Shown piece after piece: positions 32,824-42,602 of a stretch of 64,000 nt of DNA. The notes under the pieces were generated by a model. It worked only from the letters and a program-made list of their open reading frames with translations, was not told where the DNA came from and made no database searches. The position numbers and the translations under genes are program-made. Positions within the stretch are counted from its first letter, which is position 1. Each line of letters opens with the position of its first letter. The stretch covers positions 372,001 to 436,000 of the forward strand of contig NZ_JBALHR010000001.1 in assembly GCF_036964905.1 (NCBI RefSeq). The letters run 5' to 3'. This DNA comes from Gemmobacter denitrificans. Lineage in GTDB: Bacteria > Pseudomonadota > Alphaproteobacteria > Rhodobacterales > Rhodobacteraceae.

Positions 32824-35800
32824 TCAGCCCTTGGGGCGCAACACCTTTTCGGCCAGATCGCGGGCAATGGCAAAGGCCCCCTTGATCCGCTCGGCCTCGG
32901 TCGCCCAATCCGCCACCAGCACGATGCGATTGCCCGCCACCCGCGCCCCCTTCTGCGCCTGCAGGAATTCGACCAGCCCCGCCGGATTGGCGAATTTGTC
33001 ATTGTGGAACTGGATGGTCGCGCCCTTTGGCCCTGCATCCAGCCGCGAAATTCCGGCCTTCTTGCACATGGCCTTGATCCGCACGACCAGCATCAGCGTG
33101 TTCACTTCGCGCGGCAGGGGGCCAAATCGGTCGATCAACTCAGCGGCAAAGCCTTCCAGCTCTACCTTGGTCGAAAGCTGGCTGAGCCTGCGATACAGCC
33201 CCAGCCGGATATCCAGATCGGGCACATAGTCCTCGGGGATCAGAACCGGCACGCCCAGGGTGATCTGGGGCGCCCAGTGATCGTCCATCGGGGCCAGGCC
33301 ATTGATTTCGCCCGATTTGATCTTGGCAATCGTCTCTTCCAGCATCTGCTGGTAAAGTTCGTATCCCACTTCCTTGATATGACCCGACTGTTCTTCCCCC
33401 AACAGGTTGCCCGCCCCGCGCAGATCCAGATCGTGGCTGGCCAGATTGAAGCCCGCCCCCAGACTGTCCAGCCCGGCCAGAAGCTTCAGCCGCTTCATCG
33501 CCTGCGGCGTCAATGGTGCGCGCGGTTTGGTCGTCAGATAGCAATAGGCCCGCGTCTTGGATCGGCCCACCCGTCCCCGGATCTGATACAACTGGCTCAG
33601 CCCGAACATATCGGCGCGGTGGATGATCATCGTATTGGCCGTCGGGATATCCAGCCCCGATTCCACGATCGTCGTGGCCAGCAAGACATCATATTTGCCG
33701 TCGTAGAAATCGTTCATCCGCTCGTCCAGATCGCCCGCCGCCAATTGGCCATGGGCAATGACAAAGCTGACCTCCGGCACATGGTTGCGCAGGAAATCCT
33801 CGATCTCCGGCAGATCGGCCACGCGCGGCACCACAAAGAAGCTTTGCCCGCCACGATAGCGTTCGCGCAGCAGCGCCTCGCGCAGCGTGACAGTATCGAA
33901 TTCGGAAACATAGGTGCGGATCGCCAGACGATCCACCGGCGGTGTGGCGATGATCGACAGGTCGCGCACGCCGGTCAGGCTAAGCTGCAAGGTCCGCGGA
34001 ATGGGCGTCGCCGTCAGCGTCAGAACATGCACCTCGGCCCGCATCTCTTTCAGCCGTTCCTTATGCGCCACGCCGAAATGCTGTTCTTCGTCAATGATAA
34101 GCAAGCCAAGGTTCTTGAACTTGATCCCCTTGGCCAGCAGCGCATGGGTGCCCACGCAGATATCGACGCGGCCTTCTTCCAGCCCCTTGCGGGTGTCTGC
34201 GGCATTCTTTGCTGAAACAAAGCGCGACAAGGGCCTGACTTCGATAGGAAATCCGCGAAAACGCTCGGCAAAGCTGCGATAGTGCTGGCGGGCCAGCAGT
34301 GTGGTCGGGCAGATCACGGCCACCTGCATTCCGGCCATGGCGGCGACAAAGGCCGCGCGCATCGCCACCTCGGTCTTGCCAAAACCCACATCGCCCACAA
34401 CCAGCCGGTCCATCGGCGATCCGGCCTCCAGATCGGCAACCACATCGGAAATCGCGTTCAGCTGATCATCGGTTTCCACATAGGGAAAGCGGGCGGCAAA
34501 GGCCTCCCATGCGGAATGCGGGGCCTCCAGGATGGGCGCATGGCGCAGGTGGCGTTCGGCGGCGATCCGCATCAGCCGGTCGGCAATTTCGCGGATACGT
34601 TCCTTCAGCTTGGCCTTCTTGGCCTGCCAGGCCCCGCCGCCCAGCCGATCGAGCAGCCCATCCTCATGGCCATAGCGGCTGAGCAATTCGATGTTTTCGA
34701 CCGGCAGATACAGCTTGGCCTCATCGGCATAGACCAGATGCACATATTCATGCGGCGGCCCGGGCCGGTTGCGCGGGGGTTCGGGCACGCGCAGGGTTTC
34801 CAGCCCGATGAAGCGGCCGACCCCATGTTCGACATGCACCACCAGATCGCCGGGTGTCAGAGTGCCCAGATCCTGCAGGAAATTTTCGGCCTTGCGCTTG
34901 CGGCGCGGCTTGGCCACCAGGCGATCGCCCAGCACATCCTGTTCCGACACAACGGCCAGCCCCGGCGCGACAAACCCTTCTTCCAGCGCCCAGACGGCAA
35001 GGAACAACCCGCCCTTGCCTGTGCCCATGTCCCTGGCGTCGGCAATCTCTTGCAGGTCGGTCAGGCCCTGATCGGTCAGCAACCCGCGCAGCCTTTCGCG
35101 TGCGCCATCGGACCAGCTGGCAATGACCACATGACGATCTTGCCGCAAGATGCGAAGATGTTCGGCCAAAGCCCCGAAAAGGCTGATGGATTCCTGTTGG
35201 CGTTCGGGGGCGAAATTTCGACCGGCCCGCCCGCCTGCATCCAGACAACCCGGCCCCGGTGCCTGCGGCAACGGCGAAAGCTGGATCACCCGATGCCCGG
35301 CCATGGCCGCATCAAGGGCGTTCTCATCCAGGTAAAGCGCTTGCGGAGGACAGGGTTTGTAAACCGTGTCGATCCGTCCCTTTTGTCCCAACCTTTCGCG
35401 CCGGGCATCGTACTGGTCCACGATACCTTCCCAGCGGGACAGATGCACCGGGCGCACCTGATCGTCCAGCATCACCGCCGCATCGGGCAGGTAATCGAAC
35501 AGCGTTTCCATGCGGTCATGGAACCAGGGCAGCCAATGTTCCATGCCCTGATGCTTGCGCCCGGCGCTGACGGCCTCATACAGCGGGTCGTCCGTCGTGG
35601 CGCCGAATTCGATGCGATAGGTCTGCCGGAAACGGGTGATCGCCGCCTCGTCCATCACGATTTCCGACATGGGCGCGAAATCGACCGCTGTCAGCTTTTC
35701 GGTGGTGCGCTGCGTTTCGGGATCGAACCGGCGGATGCCATCCAGTTGATCACCAAAGAAATCCAGCCGCACCGGCCCGCCGTCACCGGGCGGGAAGATA

Positions 35801-36285
35801 TCGACAATGCCACCGCGCACGGCGAAATCGCCGGGTTCCGCGACGGTGGCCACCGGGGTAAAGCCCATCCGCGCCAGATAGGATTTCAGGCTGGATTCGT
35901 TCACCCTTTCGCCCAGCCTGGCGCTGAAGCTGGCCCCGGCGATCACGTCACGCGCCGGAATTCGCTGGCTGACGGCATTCAGGGTGGTTAGCAGCACAAA
36001 GGGCTGCGGCACCCCATGGGCGAGCGCCGCCAGCGTGGCCATGCGCCGCGCTGAAATCTCGGGATTGGGCGAAATGCGATCATAGGGCAGGCAATCCCAT
36101 GCCGGAAAATCCAGCACCAACGCCCCCGGCGCCATGAAGGCCAGCGCGGCCCGCATCGCCTCAAGCCGCTTGTCGTCGCGGGCAACATGGATCACGGGTT
36201 TGCCGCGATCCAGTTCCTTCGCCACCAGCGCCGCGTCAAAGCCCTCGGGCGCGCCGCCCAGCATGATCTTCATCTGTTCCGCCAT
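32824..36285 (-). CDS. mfd: transcription-repair coupling factor
   Basis: 1153 residues, normal length. The N-terminal UvrB-like/UvrA-binding part, then the RNA-polymerase interaction domain (GDLVVHVEHGVGRFIGLETL), a superfamily-2 helicase with Walker A GDVGFGKTEVA, DEEQHFG box, TATPIPRTL and RAYCYLTTKP region, and the C-terminal TRCF domain (LDIRLGLYRRLS). Mfd removes stalled RNA polymerase and recruits UvrA to lesions. The motif VGRSKTRAYCY marks the translocation module. Monocistronic or cotranscribed with the membrane-protein gene 35 bp upstream. Confidence 0.97.
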   Translation of the reverse strand: MAEQMKIMLGGAPEGFDAALVAKELDRGKPVIHVARDDKRLEAMRAALAFMAPGALVLDFPAWDCLPYDRISPNPEISARRMATLAALAHGVPQPFVLLTTLNAVSQRIPARDVIAGASFSARLGERVNESSLKSYLARMGFTPVATVAEPGDFAVRGGIVDIFPPGDGGPVRLDFFGDQLDGIRRFDPETQRTTEKLTAVDFAPMSEIVMDEAAITRFRQTYRIEFGATTDDPLYEAVSAGRKHQGMEHWLPWFHDRMETLFDYLPDAAVMLDDQVRPVHLSRWEGIVDQYDARRERLGQKGRIDTVYKPCPPQALYLDENALDAAMAGHRVIQLSPLPQAPGPGCLDAGGRAGRNFAPERQQESISLFGALAEHLRILRQDRHVVIASWSDGARERLRGLLTDQGLTDLQEIADARDMGTGKGGLFLAVWALEEGFVAPGLAVVSEQDVLGDRLVAKPRRKRKAENFLQDLGTLTPGDLVVHVEHGVGRFIGLETLRVPEPPRNRPGPPHEYVHLVYADEAKLYLPVENIELLSRYGHEDGLLDRLGGGAWQAKKAKLKERIREIADRLMRIAAERHLRHAPILEAPHSAWEAFAARFPYVETDDQLNAISDVVADLEAGSPMDRLVVGDVGFGKTEVAMRAAFVAAMAGMQVAVICPTTLLARQHYRSFAERFRGFPIEVRPLSRFVSAKNAADTRKGLEEGRVDICVGTHALLAKGIKFKNLGLLIIDEEQHFGVAHKERLKEMRAEVHVLTLTATPIPRTLQLSLTGVRDLSIIATPPVDRLAIRTYVSEFDTVTLREALLRERYRGGQSFFVVPRVADLPEIEDFLRNHVPEVSFVIAHGQLAAGDLDERMNDFYDGKYDVLLATTIVESGLDIPTANTMIIHRADMFGLSQLYQIRGRVGRSKTRAYCYLTTKPRAPLTPQAMKRLKLLAGLDSLGAGFNLASHDLDLRGAGNLLGEEQSGHIKEVGYELYQQMLEETIAKIKSGEINGLAPMDDHWAPQITLGVPVLIPEDYVPDLDIRLGLYRRLSQLSTKVELEGFAAELIDRFGPLPREVNTLMLVVRIKAMCKKAGISRLDAGPKGATIQFHNDKFANPAGLVEFLQAQKGARVAGNRIVLVADWATEAERIKGAFAIARDLAEKVLRPKG

Positions 36286-36320
36286 AAGCCCGATCTGTTC
36301 TGTGGCCGCGTGCCGTCAAG

Positions 36321-36851
36321 TCAGCCAAGCGCACCGATCTGCAGGTTCTGATACATCCCCCACATGGATGTGAACAGGATGGCCAGAACGCCCACCGCCT
36401 GCGTCTTTACCCGCAAAAACAAAAGGCGGCGCTGCAGCGCCTGCCCCTGATATTCGCCATCGGCAATGCGATGGGCATCCCCCAGCGTCAGAAGCCCGAC
36501 AATTGCCATCGGAAAGACCAGACAGAACACGGCCTGCGCAAATTCGATGTTGTAGAAAAAGCCCAGGATCAGCAGCACCGAAAGCACAAAGGCCACAAAG
36601 CCCACGATCCACATCCCCGACACATGGGTGATGTAGAGCAACCGGTTCACCTTGATCCGGGCCAACGCCTCCAGATCCTCTTGCGCCTGTTCATGGCCGC
36701 GCCGCGCGCGTTGCAGCAGATCATAGGGCACGCCCAGCACGAAATGGCTGGTCATCGACCATTGCACCGCAAGAATGATCCAGAACCAGAGGTTGGAAAA
36801 CGACCGCATGTCGATGAGTTCGAAGACGATCCTGTACCAATCCACGCGCAT
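36321..36851 (-). CDS. conserved integral membrane protein, function unknown
   Basis: 176 residues with about four hydrophobic segments: LWFWIILAVQWSM, MWIVGFVAFVLSVLLILGFF, AVFCLVFPMAIVGLLTL and VGVLAILFTSMWGMY. The N-terminus VDWYRIVFELIDMRSFSNL and the loop DLLQRARRGHEQAQEDLEAL look conserved in Rhodobacterales homologues. No known domain. Some databases give homologues the name 'component of SufBCD complex', but nothing in this sequence or its neighbours supports an iron-sulphur role. It precedes mfd on the same strand by 35 bp and diverges from hemB. Confidence 0.72.
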   Translation of the reverse strand: MRVDWYRIVFELIDMRSFSNLWFWIILAVQWSMTSHFVLGVPYDLLQRARRGHEQAQEDLEALARIKVNRLLYITHVSGMWIVGFVAFVLSVLLILGFFYNIEFAQAVFCLVFPMAIVGLLTLGDAHRIADGEYQGQALQRRLLFLRVKTQAVGVLAILFTSMWGMYQNLQIGALG

Positions 36852-36987
36852 TTCCCCGTTGTCGCCCCGAAGGGCCGTGCGTTCTGCTGCGGCATTCCTA
36901 ACCTTGCGGGGCGCGGTTTTCCATGGCAGGCAGAAAAAAAGTTGCCGATCCCTTCGCCCGCCCGCCAGATAAAGAGACAGGTTTCCG

Positions 36988-37986
36988 ATGCGCCCGACCC
37001 AAGCCGCCTATCCCGCCACCCGGTTCCGCCGTCTGCGCAGCCAGGATGCGCTGCGGCGGCTGGCCCAAGAAAACGTGCTGACGGTGGATGATCTGATCTG
37101 GCCGATCTTCATCCGCGATGGGGCGGGTATCGAAGAACCGATCCATTCCATGCCCGGGGTCAACCGGCTGTCGATCGATCTGGCGGTGCGCGCGGCAGAG
37201 CAGGCAGCATCGCTCGGGATCCCCGCGATCTGTCTCTTTCCCTATACCGACCCTTCGGTCAAGACGGCGGGCTGCGAAGAGGCCTGGAACCCCGAAAACC
37301 TGACCAACCGCTGCATCCGCGCCATCAAGGCCGCCGTGCCGGGCATTGCGGTCATGACCGATATCGCGCTCGATCCCTATAACGCGCATGGCCATGACGG
37401 GTTGGTGCGCGACGGGATCATCCTGAATGACGAAACGGTCGAGGCGCTGGTACGCATGGCGCTGGTTCAGGCCGAATGTGGGGCTGATATTCTGGGCCCA
37501 TCCGACATGATGGATGGCCGGATCGGCGCGATGCGCGCCGCGCTGGAAGCTGCCGGCCACAGGGATGTGGCGATCCTGTCCTATTCGGCCAAATACGCCA
37601 GCGCCTTTTACGGCCCGTTCCGCGATGCTGTCGGGGCCAGCGGTGCGCTGAAGGGCGACAAGAAGACCTATCAGATGAACCCGGGCAACAGCGACGAGGC
37701 GCTGCGTCTGATCGAACGCGATCTGCGCGAAGGGGCCGATATGGTGATGGTCAAGCCCGGCATGCCCTATCTGGACATCTGTCGCCGGGTGAAGGACGCC
37801 TTTGGTGTGCCGACCTATGCCTATCAGGTGTCCGGTGAATATGCGATGATCATGGGGGCGGCGGAACACGGCTGGATTGATGGCGAAAAGGCCATGCTGG
37901 AAAGCCTGCTCGGCTTCAAGCGCGCGGGGTGCGACGGGGTCCTGACCTATTTTGCCCCGCGTGTGGCGCGGCTGTTGCGCGGCTGA
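36988..37986 (+). CDS. hemB: delta-aminolevulinic acid dehydratase (porphobilinogen synthase)
   Basis: 332 residues. Joins two 5-aminolevulinates to porphobilinogen, the first common step of haem, bacteriochlorophyll and corrinoid synthesis. Schiff-base lysines are Lys202 (SYSAKYASAFYGPF) and Lys256 (MVKPGMPYLD). The zinc cysteine cluster of animal and E. coli type is replaced by TDIALDPYNAHGHDG (125-138), with Asp at the metal-ligand positions, the Mg2+/K+-dependent or metal-independent type known from photosynthetic and rhizobial alphaproteobacteria. A possible promoter with TTGCCG and AGATAAAG lies just upstream. Confidence 0.97.
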   Translation: MRPTQAAYPATRFRRLRSQDALRRLAQENVLTVDDLIWPIFIRDGAGIEEPIHSMPGVNRLSIDLAVRAAEQAASLGIPAICLFPYTDPSVKTAGCEEAWNPENLTNRCIRAIKAAVPGIAVMTDIALDPYNAHGHDGLVRDGIILNDETVEALVRMALVQAECGADILGPSDMMDGRIGAMRAALEAAGHRDVAILSYSAKYASAFYGPFRDAVGASGALKGDKKTYQMNPGNSDEALRLIERDLREGADMVMVKPGMPYLDICRRVKDAFGVPTYAYQVSGEYAMIMGAAEHGWIDGEKAMLESLLGFKRAGCDGVLTYFAPRVARLLRG

Positions 37987-38085
37987 TTGCCGAAAGGCTG
38001 GCCGCATGGATGACAAGCGGCGCAATCCATGCCATATCTGGTGGAAAGGGGCTTGAGACCCCGCAACCAGAGGCGTGAGGCAGAG

Positions 38086-38634
38086 ATGATTTCCAGACGG
38101 AACCTGATCGGGTCGGCGGGTGCGGCAATGGCGCTCGCGGCCTGCGGCAATGGTGTCGGCGGCAAAGGCGCGGCGACGATTGACGCCCGGGTCGATGAAA
38201 CCCGCAACTATCTGTTCAACCGCTATCCGGGCACCCGCGATCTGGCGGGCAAGGCGCTTGGCGTGCTGTATATGCCGCTGGTGACCGAGGCGGGCTTTGG
38301 CCTGGGCGGTGCATTCGGGCGCGGGGCGCTGCGCATCAATGATGTGACCGTGGATTACTATTCGGCCGCCAAGGCATCGATCGGGTTCCAGATCGGGGCC
38401 CAGCAATATGCCCATGCGCTGTTCTTCATGACCGAAGCGGCGCTGGCCGATTTCCGGCGTTCGCAGGGTTGGGCGGCTGGGGCCGATCTGAAATATGCCA
38501 CCCCTGAACAGGGGGGCAGCATCGGCAAGGAAACCACTGAAATCGCGCCGGTTGTCGCGCTGGTCTTTGGCCAGTCGGGGCTGATTGCCGGGGCCACGCT
38601 GTCGGGCACCAAATATACCCGCATCATTCCCTGA
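38086..38634 (+). CDS. SYLF/YSC84-domain lipoprotein
   Basis: 182 residues from ATG 38086; the frame is open further upstream, but only this start yields a lipoprotein signal (SRRNLIGSAGAAMALAAC, lipobox LAAC). The mature part is a SYLF (YSC84/Las17-binding) domain: GVLYMPLVTEAGFGLGGAFGRGAL, DYYSAAKASIGFQIGAQ and GSIGKETTEIAPVVALVFGQSGLIAGATL. SYLF domains bind phosphoinositides in eukaryotes; bacterial members are periplasmic with unknown role. It follows hemB by 99 bp but is probably its own unit. Confidence 0.85.
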   Translation: MISRRNLIGSAGAAMALAACGNGVGGKGAATIDARVDETRNYLFNRYPGTRDLAGKALGVLYMPLVTEAGFGLGGAFGRGALRINDVTVDYYSAAKASIGFQIGAQQYAHALFFMTEAALADFRRSQGWAAGADLKYATPEQGGSIGKETTEIAPVVALVFGQSGLIAGATLSGTKYTRIIP

Positions 38635-38654
38635 CCGGACCGGCAGGCCAGACA

Positions 38655-38680
38655 TGGCTGCGGCGCACCTGCCGCAGCCA
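38655..38680. repeat. perfect 10-bp inverted repeat between convergent genes
   Basis: TGGCTGCGGC-GCACCT-GCCGCAGCCA. Placed between the SYLF gene and the dehydrogenase gene; no T-run, so a weak or factor-assisted bidirectional terminator at best. Confidence 0.45.
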
Positions 38681-38688
38681 AGATCACA

Positions 38689-39555
38689 TCAGCGTGTCAG
38701 GCGGCGGATCAGGCTGGATGTGTCGTTGCGCTGGCCGCCCATCTGCTGAACCTCCTTGTAGAACTGATCCACAAGGGCGGTGACGGGCAGGATCGCCCCG
38801 ATCTGATCGGCGGTTTCCAGGCAGATTTTCAGATCCTTGCGCATCCAGTCCACCGCAAAGCCGAAATCGAATTCACCGGCCAGCATGGTCTTGTGGCGGT
38901 TCTGCATCTGCCAGCTTCCGGCGGCGCCCTGGCTGATGACTTCGACCACCGCCGCGCCATCCAGCCCCGCCTTCTGGCCAAAGGCCAGCGCCTCGGCCAG
39001 GCCCTGCACCAGACCGGCGATACAGATCTGGTTCATCATCTTGGCCAGTTGGCCCGCGCCACTATCGCCCAGACGGCGGCAGATGCGGGCATAGGCGGCG
39101 ATCACCGGCTCGGCCCGTTCATAGGCCGCCGCATCACCGCCACACATCACCGAAAGCACGCCGTTCTGCGCCCCGGCCTGCCCACCCGAAACCGGCGCAT
39201 CGACAAAGTTCTTGCCCTGTTCGGCAGCCACCGCGGCCAGTTCGCGCGTCACCTGCGCCGAAACCGTGGTGTGATCGACGAAAACCGTACCGGGTTTCAT
39301 CCCGGCAAAGGCCCCATCCGGGCCAAGGCAGACGCTGCGCAGGTCATCGTCATTGCCAACGCAGGCCATCACGAATTCGGCACCTTCGGCCGCAGCGCGG
39401 GGCGTGGCCCCCCATTTGCCGCCATGTTCGACGACCCAGGTCTTTGCCTTGGCCTCGGTCCGGTTATAGACCGTCACCTGATGCCCCTTGGCCACCAGAT
39501 GCCCTGCCATCGGATAGCCCATGACCCCCAAGCCAAGAAATGCCACTGTCGCCAT
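38689..39555 (-). CDS. beta-hydroxyacid dehydrogenase (3-hydroxyisobutyrate/tartronate-semialdehyde reductase family)
   Basis: 288 residues. Rossmann motif FLGLGVMGYPMAGHL at the N-terminus, VDHTTVSAQVTREL and FVDAPVSGGQAGAQNG for substrate binding, and catalytic Lys in AGQLAKMMNQ. The family reduces or oxidises short 3-hydroxyacids with NAD(P); substrates include 3-hydroxyisobutyrate, tartronate semialdehyde and succinic semialdehyde. Sequence alone does not choose among them, and the neighbours are unrelated. Single gene, divergent from the penicillin-acylase-family gene. Confidence 0.88.
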   Translation of the reverse strand: MATVAFLGLGVMGYPMAGHLVAKGHQVTVYNRTEAKAKTWVVEHGGKWGATPRAAAEGAEFVMACVGNDDDLRSVCLGPDGAFAGMKPGTVFVDHTTVSAQVTRELAAVAAEQGKNFVDAPVSGGQAGAQNGVLSVMCGGDAAAYERAEPVIAAYARICRRLGDSGAGQLAKMMNQICIAGLVQGLAEALAFGQKAGLDGAAVVEVISQGAAGSWQMQNRHKTMLAGEFDFGFAVDWMRKDLKICLETADQIGAILPVTALVDQFYKEVQQMGGQRNDTSSLIRRLTR

Positions 39556-39633
39556 GGTGTTCCCCTTCCAATTGCCCCCGGACGCGGGATCGACTAGGAA
39601 CGCAATCCGGTAGCAAGGTCAAGGATGGGCCCG

Positions 39634-42108
39634 ATGTTCACAGTTTTCCGCTGGCTTCTGCGCATCTTTACCGGGGTTGTGGCGCTGGCCGGATTGGCCA
39701 TGCTGGGCAGCTATTACTTCCTGTCGCGTTCCCTGCCAGATTACGAGGAAGATTTCGCCCTGCCCGGCCTGACAGCGCCGGTCGAGGTGGTGCGCAACAA
39801 TGACAACGTGCCGCATATCTTCGGCCAGTCCGACCGCGACGTGTTCTTCGCCCTGGGCTTTGTGCATGCGCAGGATCGTCTGTGGCAGATGACCATGCTG
39901 CGCCGTACGGCACAGGGGCGGCTGTCAGAGATCTTTGGCACGCGCACCGAAAAGATCGACGAATTGCTGCGCCGCTATGATCTTTACACGTTGGCAAGCC
40001 AATCGGTCGCGGTGCAGGACGCCTCTACGCAAGAGGCGTTGACGGCCTATGCCGAAGGGGTGAATGCCTGGATCGCACAGGTGAACGAGGGCGCGCGCGG
40101 ACGCGGGGCACCGGAATTCTTTCTGTTCTCGCCCGAGATTGCCGCCTGGCAACCGGCGGATAGCCTGGCGATCCTGAAGCTGATGGCGCTGCAACTGTCC
40201 GGCAAGATCGGGGATGAGGTGCTGCGCGCCCGCATGTCGATGCTGCTGCCCGGGGCGCGGCTGGCGGATATCCTGCCCGATGATCCGGGCCAGCCTGTCG
40301 CCACCCTGCCCGATTATGCCAGCATTGCCCCCGGCGCGCGCCCGGCCCTGAAATCTGCGGGTCTGGCCACGCGCGACCCTCTGTCGCCCTTCCTGCCGCG
40401 CGGCTTTACCGGGGCCTCGAACGCCTGGGCGGCAGCACCTGGCCGGTCGGCTGCCGGTGGGTCGTTGCTGGCCAGTGATCCGCATCTGGGCTTCACCGCA
40501 CCGACCCTGTGGTATCTGGCGCGGCTGGAGCTGACCACGGGCGGCGTGATCGGCGGCACGCTGCCGGGTGTTCCGGCGGTGATGGTCGGGCGGTCAGATG
40601 CGCTTGGCTGGGGGTTGACGACGGCCTATCTCGACGATCAGGACCTGATGCTGGAAGAGGTCAACCCCGACAATCCCGAAGAATACCGCACCCCCGATGG
40701 CTGGAAACGCTTCGAAACCCGCAAGTCGATCCTGCAGGTGAAGGATGCCTCGCCCAAGACGCTGGTGCTGCGCTGGACCGACAATGGCCCCGTTCTGCCC
40801 GGTTCGCATTATGATCTGGACAGCGTGGTGCCACCCGGCCATGTGGCCGCCCTGTCCTGGACGGCACTGAACGGGCAAGACACATCGATGACCGCGGCGA
40901 TCCGGCTGATGAAGGCCCAGACCACGGCCGAAGCGATGGCAGCCGGCGAGTTGATGATCGCACCTGCGCAGAACCTGATGCTGGCCGATCGCAATGGCAT
41001 TGCCTTGCAGGTGATCGGGCGGATGCCCCTGCGCGATGCCCGGCACGAAACGCAGGGCCGCATGCCCGCGCCAGGTTGGAAGCCGGAAAACCGCTGGCAG
41101 GGCTTTCTGCCCTATGCCGACAATCCGCGCTTTACCAACCCCGCCTCGGGCATTCTGGGCAATACCAACAACAAGACCGTCGATCTGCCTTTCCCCCGCC
41201 ATTTCAGCCATGACTGGGGCGATACACAGCGCATCCAGCGCTGGCTGACGCTGATGAAAACCCGCGAAGTGCATACCCGCGAAAGCTTTATCGAAGCGCA
41301 GCTGGATACGGTCAGCCCGACCGCCCGCACGCTCTTGCCGCTGATCGGGGCCGATCTGTGGTTCACCGGCGAGGCCGCGCCCGATGGCACGCCCGACCGG
41401 CTGCGGCAAGAAGCACTGGAACTGCTGGCGAAATGGAACGGCGAGATGAACGAACATCTGCCCGAACCCTTGATCTATCAGGCCTGGATGCGCGCCCTGC
41501 AAGACCGGCTGATCCGTGACGAAATCGGTCCGATGGCCGATGGATTCACCGCGATCGAGCCGCTGTTTCTGGAACGTGTCTATCGCAATGTCGATGGCGC
41601 GGGCCTCTGGTGCGATGTGATCCAGTCGGCCCCGGTGGAAACCTGCACCGATCTGGCCCGCATCGCATTGGACGAGGCGCTGCTGGATCTGTCGGAACGC
41701 TTTGGCCGTCAGGTGGAAAGCTGGCGATGGGGCGATGTGCATCAGGCGGCGCAGGATCACCCGGTGCTGGGCGAAGTGGCCTTTGTGAAATGGTTCGTCA
41801 ATATCCGTCAAAGCACCAGTGGCGATGACCACACCCTGATGCGCGGTCGCACCAAGGGAAGCGGACCGAATCCGTGGCTGAATGTGCATGGGGCGGGCTA
41901 TCGCGGCGTCTATGATTTTGCCGATCCTGACAGTTCGGTGTTCATCACTTCGACCGGGCAATCGGGCCATCCGCTCAGCCGTCATTACGACAATCTGGGC
42001 GAACGCTGGCGGCGCGGCGAATATATCCCGATGACGCTGGACCCGGCGCTGGCCCGGGCTGCGGCGGTGGGCATCATGACCCTGACGCCGCCCGAGGCCA
42101 GCGAGTGA
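39634..42108 (+). CDS. penicillin acylase family protein (Ntn hydrolase)
   Basis: 824 residues from ATG 39634, which has AAGGAT spaced correctly; an ATG 9 bp upstream overlaps that site. A membrane anchor or uncleaved signal (FRWLLRIFTGVVALAGLAMLGSYYFL) leads into an N-terminal alpha part with VPHIFGQSDRDVFFALGFVHAQDRLWQMT. The autocleavage site and nucleophile Ser are in GFTGASNAWAAAPGRS, followed by LLASDPHLGF and GVPAVMVGRSDALGWGLT. Such periplasmic enzymes hydrolyse amides, including acyl-homoserine lactones in some members, so quorum quenching is one option. It overlaps the GNAT gene by 4 bp (GTGA). Confidence 0.9.
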   Translation: MFTVFRWLLRIFTGVVALAGLAMLGSYYFLSRSLPDYEEDFALPGLTAPVEVVRNNDNVPHIFGQSDRDVFFALGFVHAQDRLWQMTMLRRTAQGRLSEIFGTRTEKIDELLRRYDLYTLASQSVAVQDASTQEALTAYAEGVNAWIAQVNEGARGRGAPEFFLFSPEIAAWQPADSLAILKLMALQLSGKIGDEVLRARMSMLLPGARLADILPDDPGQPVATLPDYASIAPGARPALKSAGLATRDPLSPFLPRGFTGASNAWAAAPGRSAAGGSLLASDPHLGFTAPTLWYLARLELTTGGVIGGTLPGVPAVMVGRSDALGWGLTTAYLDDQDLMLEEVNPDNPEEYRTPDGWKRFETRKSILQVKDASPKTLVLRWTDNGPVLPGSHYDLDSVVPPGHVAALSWTALNGQDTSMTAAIRLMKAQTTAEAMAAGELMIAPAQNLMLADRNGIALQVIGRMPLRDARHETQGRMPAPGWKPENRWQGFLPYADNPRFTNPASGILGNTNNKTVDLPFPRHFSHDWGDTQRIQRWLTLMKTREVHTRESFIEAQLDTVSPTARTLLPLIGADLWFTGEAAPDGTPDRLRQEALELLAKWNGEMNEHLPEPLIYQAWMRALQDRLIRDEIGPMADGFTAIEPLFLERVYRNVDGAGLWCDVIQSAPVETCTDLARIALDEALLDLSERFGRQVESWRWGDVHQAAQDHPVLGEVAFVKWFVNIRQSTSGDDHTLMRGRTKGSGPNPWLNVHGAGYRGVYDFADPDSSVFITSTGQSGHPLSRHYDNLGERWRRGEYIPMTLDPALARAAAVGIMTLTPPEASE

Positions 42109-42602
42109 TCCGCACCGACCGCTTGATCCTGCGGCGGGCACGGCCCGCCGATCTGCAAGACCTGCACCGCGTCTTCACCTGCGCGCCAGCCATGCGTTAC
42201 TGGTCGGAACCACCGCATCAGACGCTGGCGCGCACGGCAACCTATCTGGACTGGTTGATCGCAGCCCTGCCCCCCGAAGCGGATGATTTTGTCGTGGAAC
42301 ATGCAGGCCGGGTGATCGGCAAGGCCGGCATGTGGCGACGCTCGGAAATCGGCATGATCCTGCATGCCGATCATTGGCGGCAGGGGCTGATGCGCGAGGC
42401 CTTTGCGGCGTTGATCCCCTATCTCTTTGCCACGCATGATCTGGATCACCTGACCGCCGAGGCCGATCCGCGCAACCTGCCTTGCCTGTCACTGCTGGCG
42501 GGCTTCGGCTTTCGCGAAACCCATCGGGCGGAGCGCACGCTGCTGTGGGGCGATGAATGGTGCGACAGCGTCTATCTGCGGCTGGAGCGGGCACCGGGTT
42601 AA
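42105..42602 (+). CDS. GNAT-family N-acetyltransferase (RimJ/RimL-like)
   Basis: 165 residues from a GTG overlapping the upstream stop. RIRTDRLILRRARPADLQDLHRVF and the acetyl-CoA loop region GMILHADHWRQGLMREAFAAL are typical of Acetyltransf_3 proteins; LTAEADPRNLPCLSLLAGFGF matches the family's C-terminal motif A/B. Probably acetylates a protein N-terminus or small amine; substrate unknown. It converges on hflX, sharing 4 bp at the stop codons. Confidence 0.87.
   Translation: MIRTDRLILRRARPADLQDLHRVFTCAPAMRYWSEPPHQTLARTATYLDWLIAALPPEADDFVVEHAGRVIGKAGMWRRSEIGMILHADHWRQGLMREAFAALIPYLFATHDLDHLTAEADPRNLPCLSLLAGFGFRETHRAERTLLWGDEWCDSVYLRLERAPG

Noticed and set aside
34282..35991. A 569-codon open frame on the plus strand inside mfd
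   Set aside because: Shadow of mfd; product rich in His, Gln and Arg with no recognisable motif.
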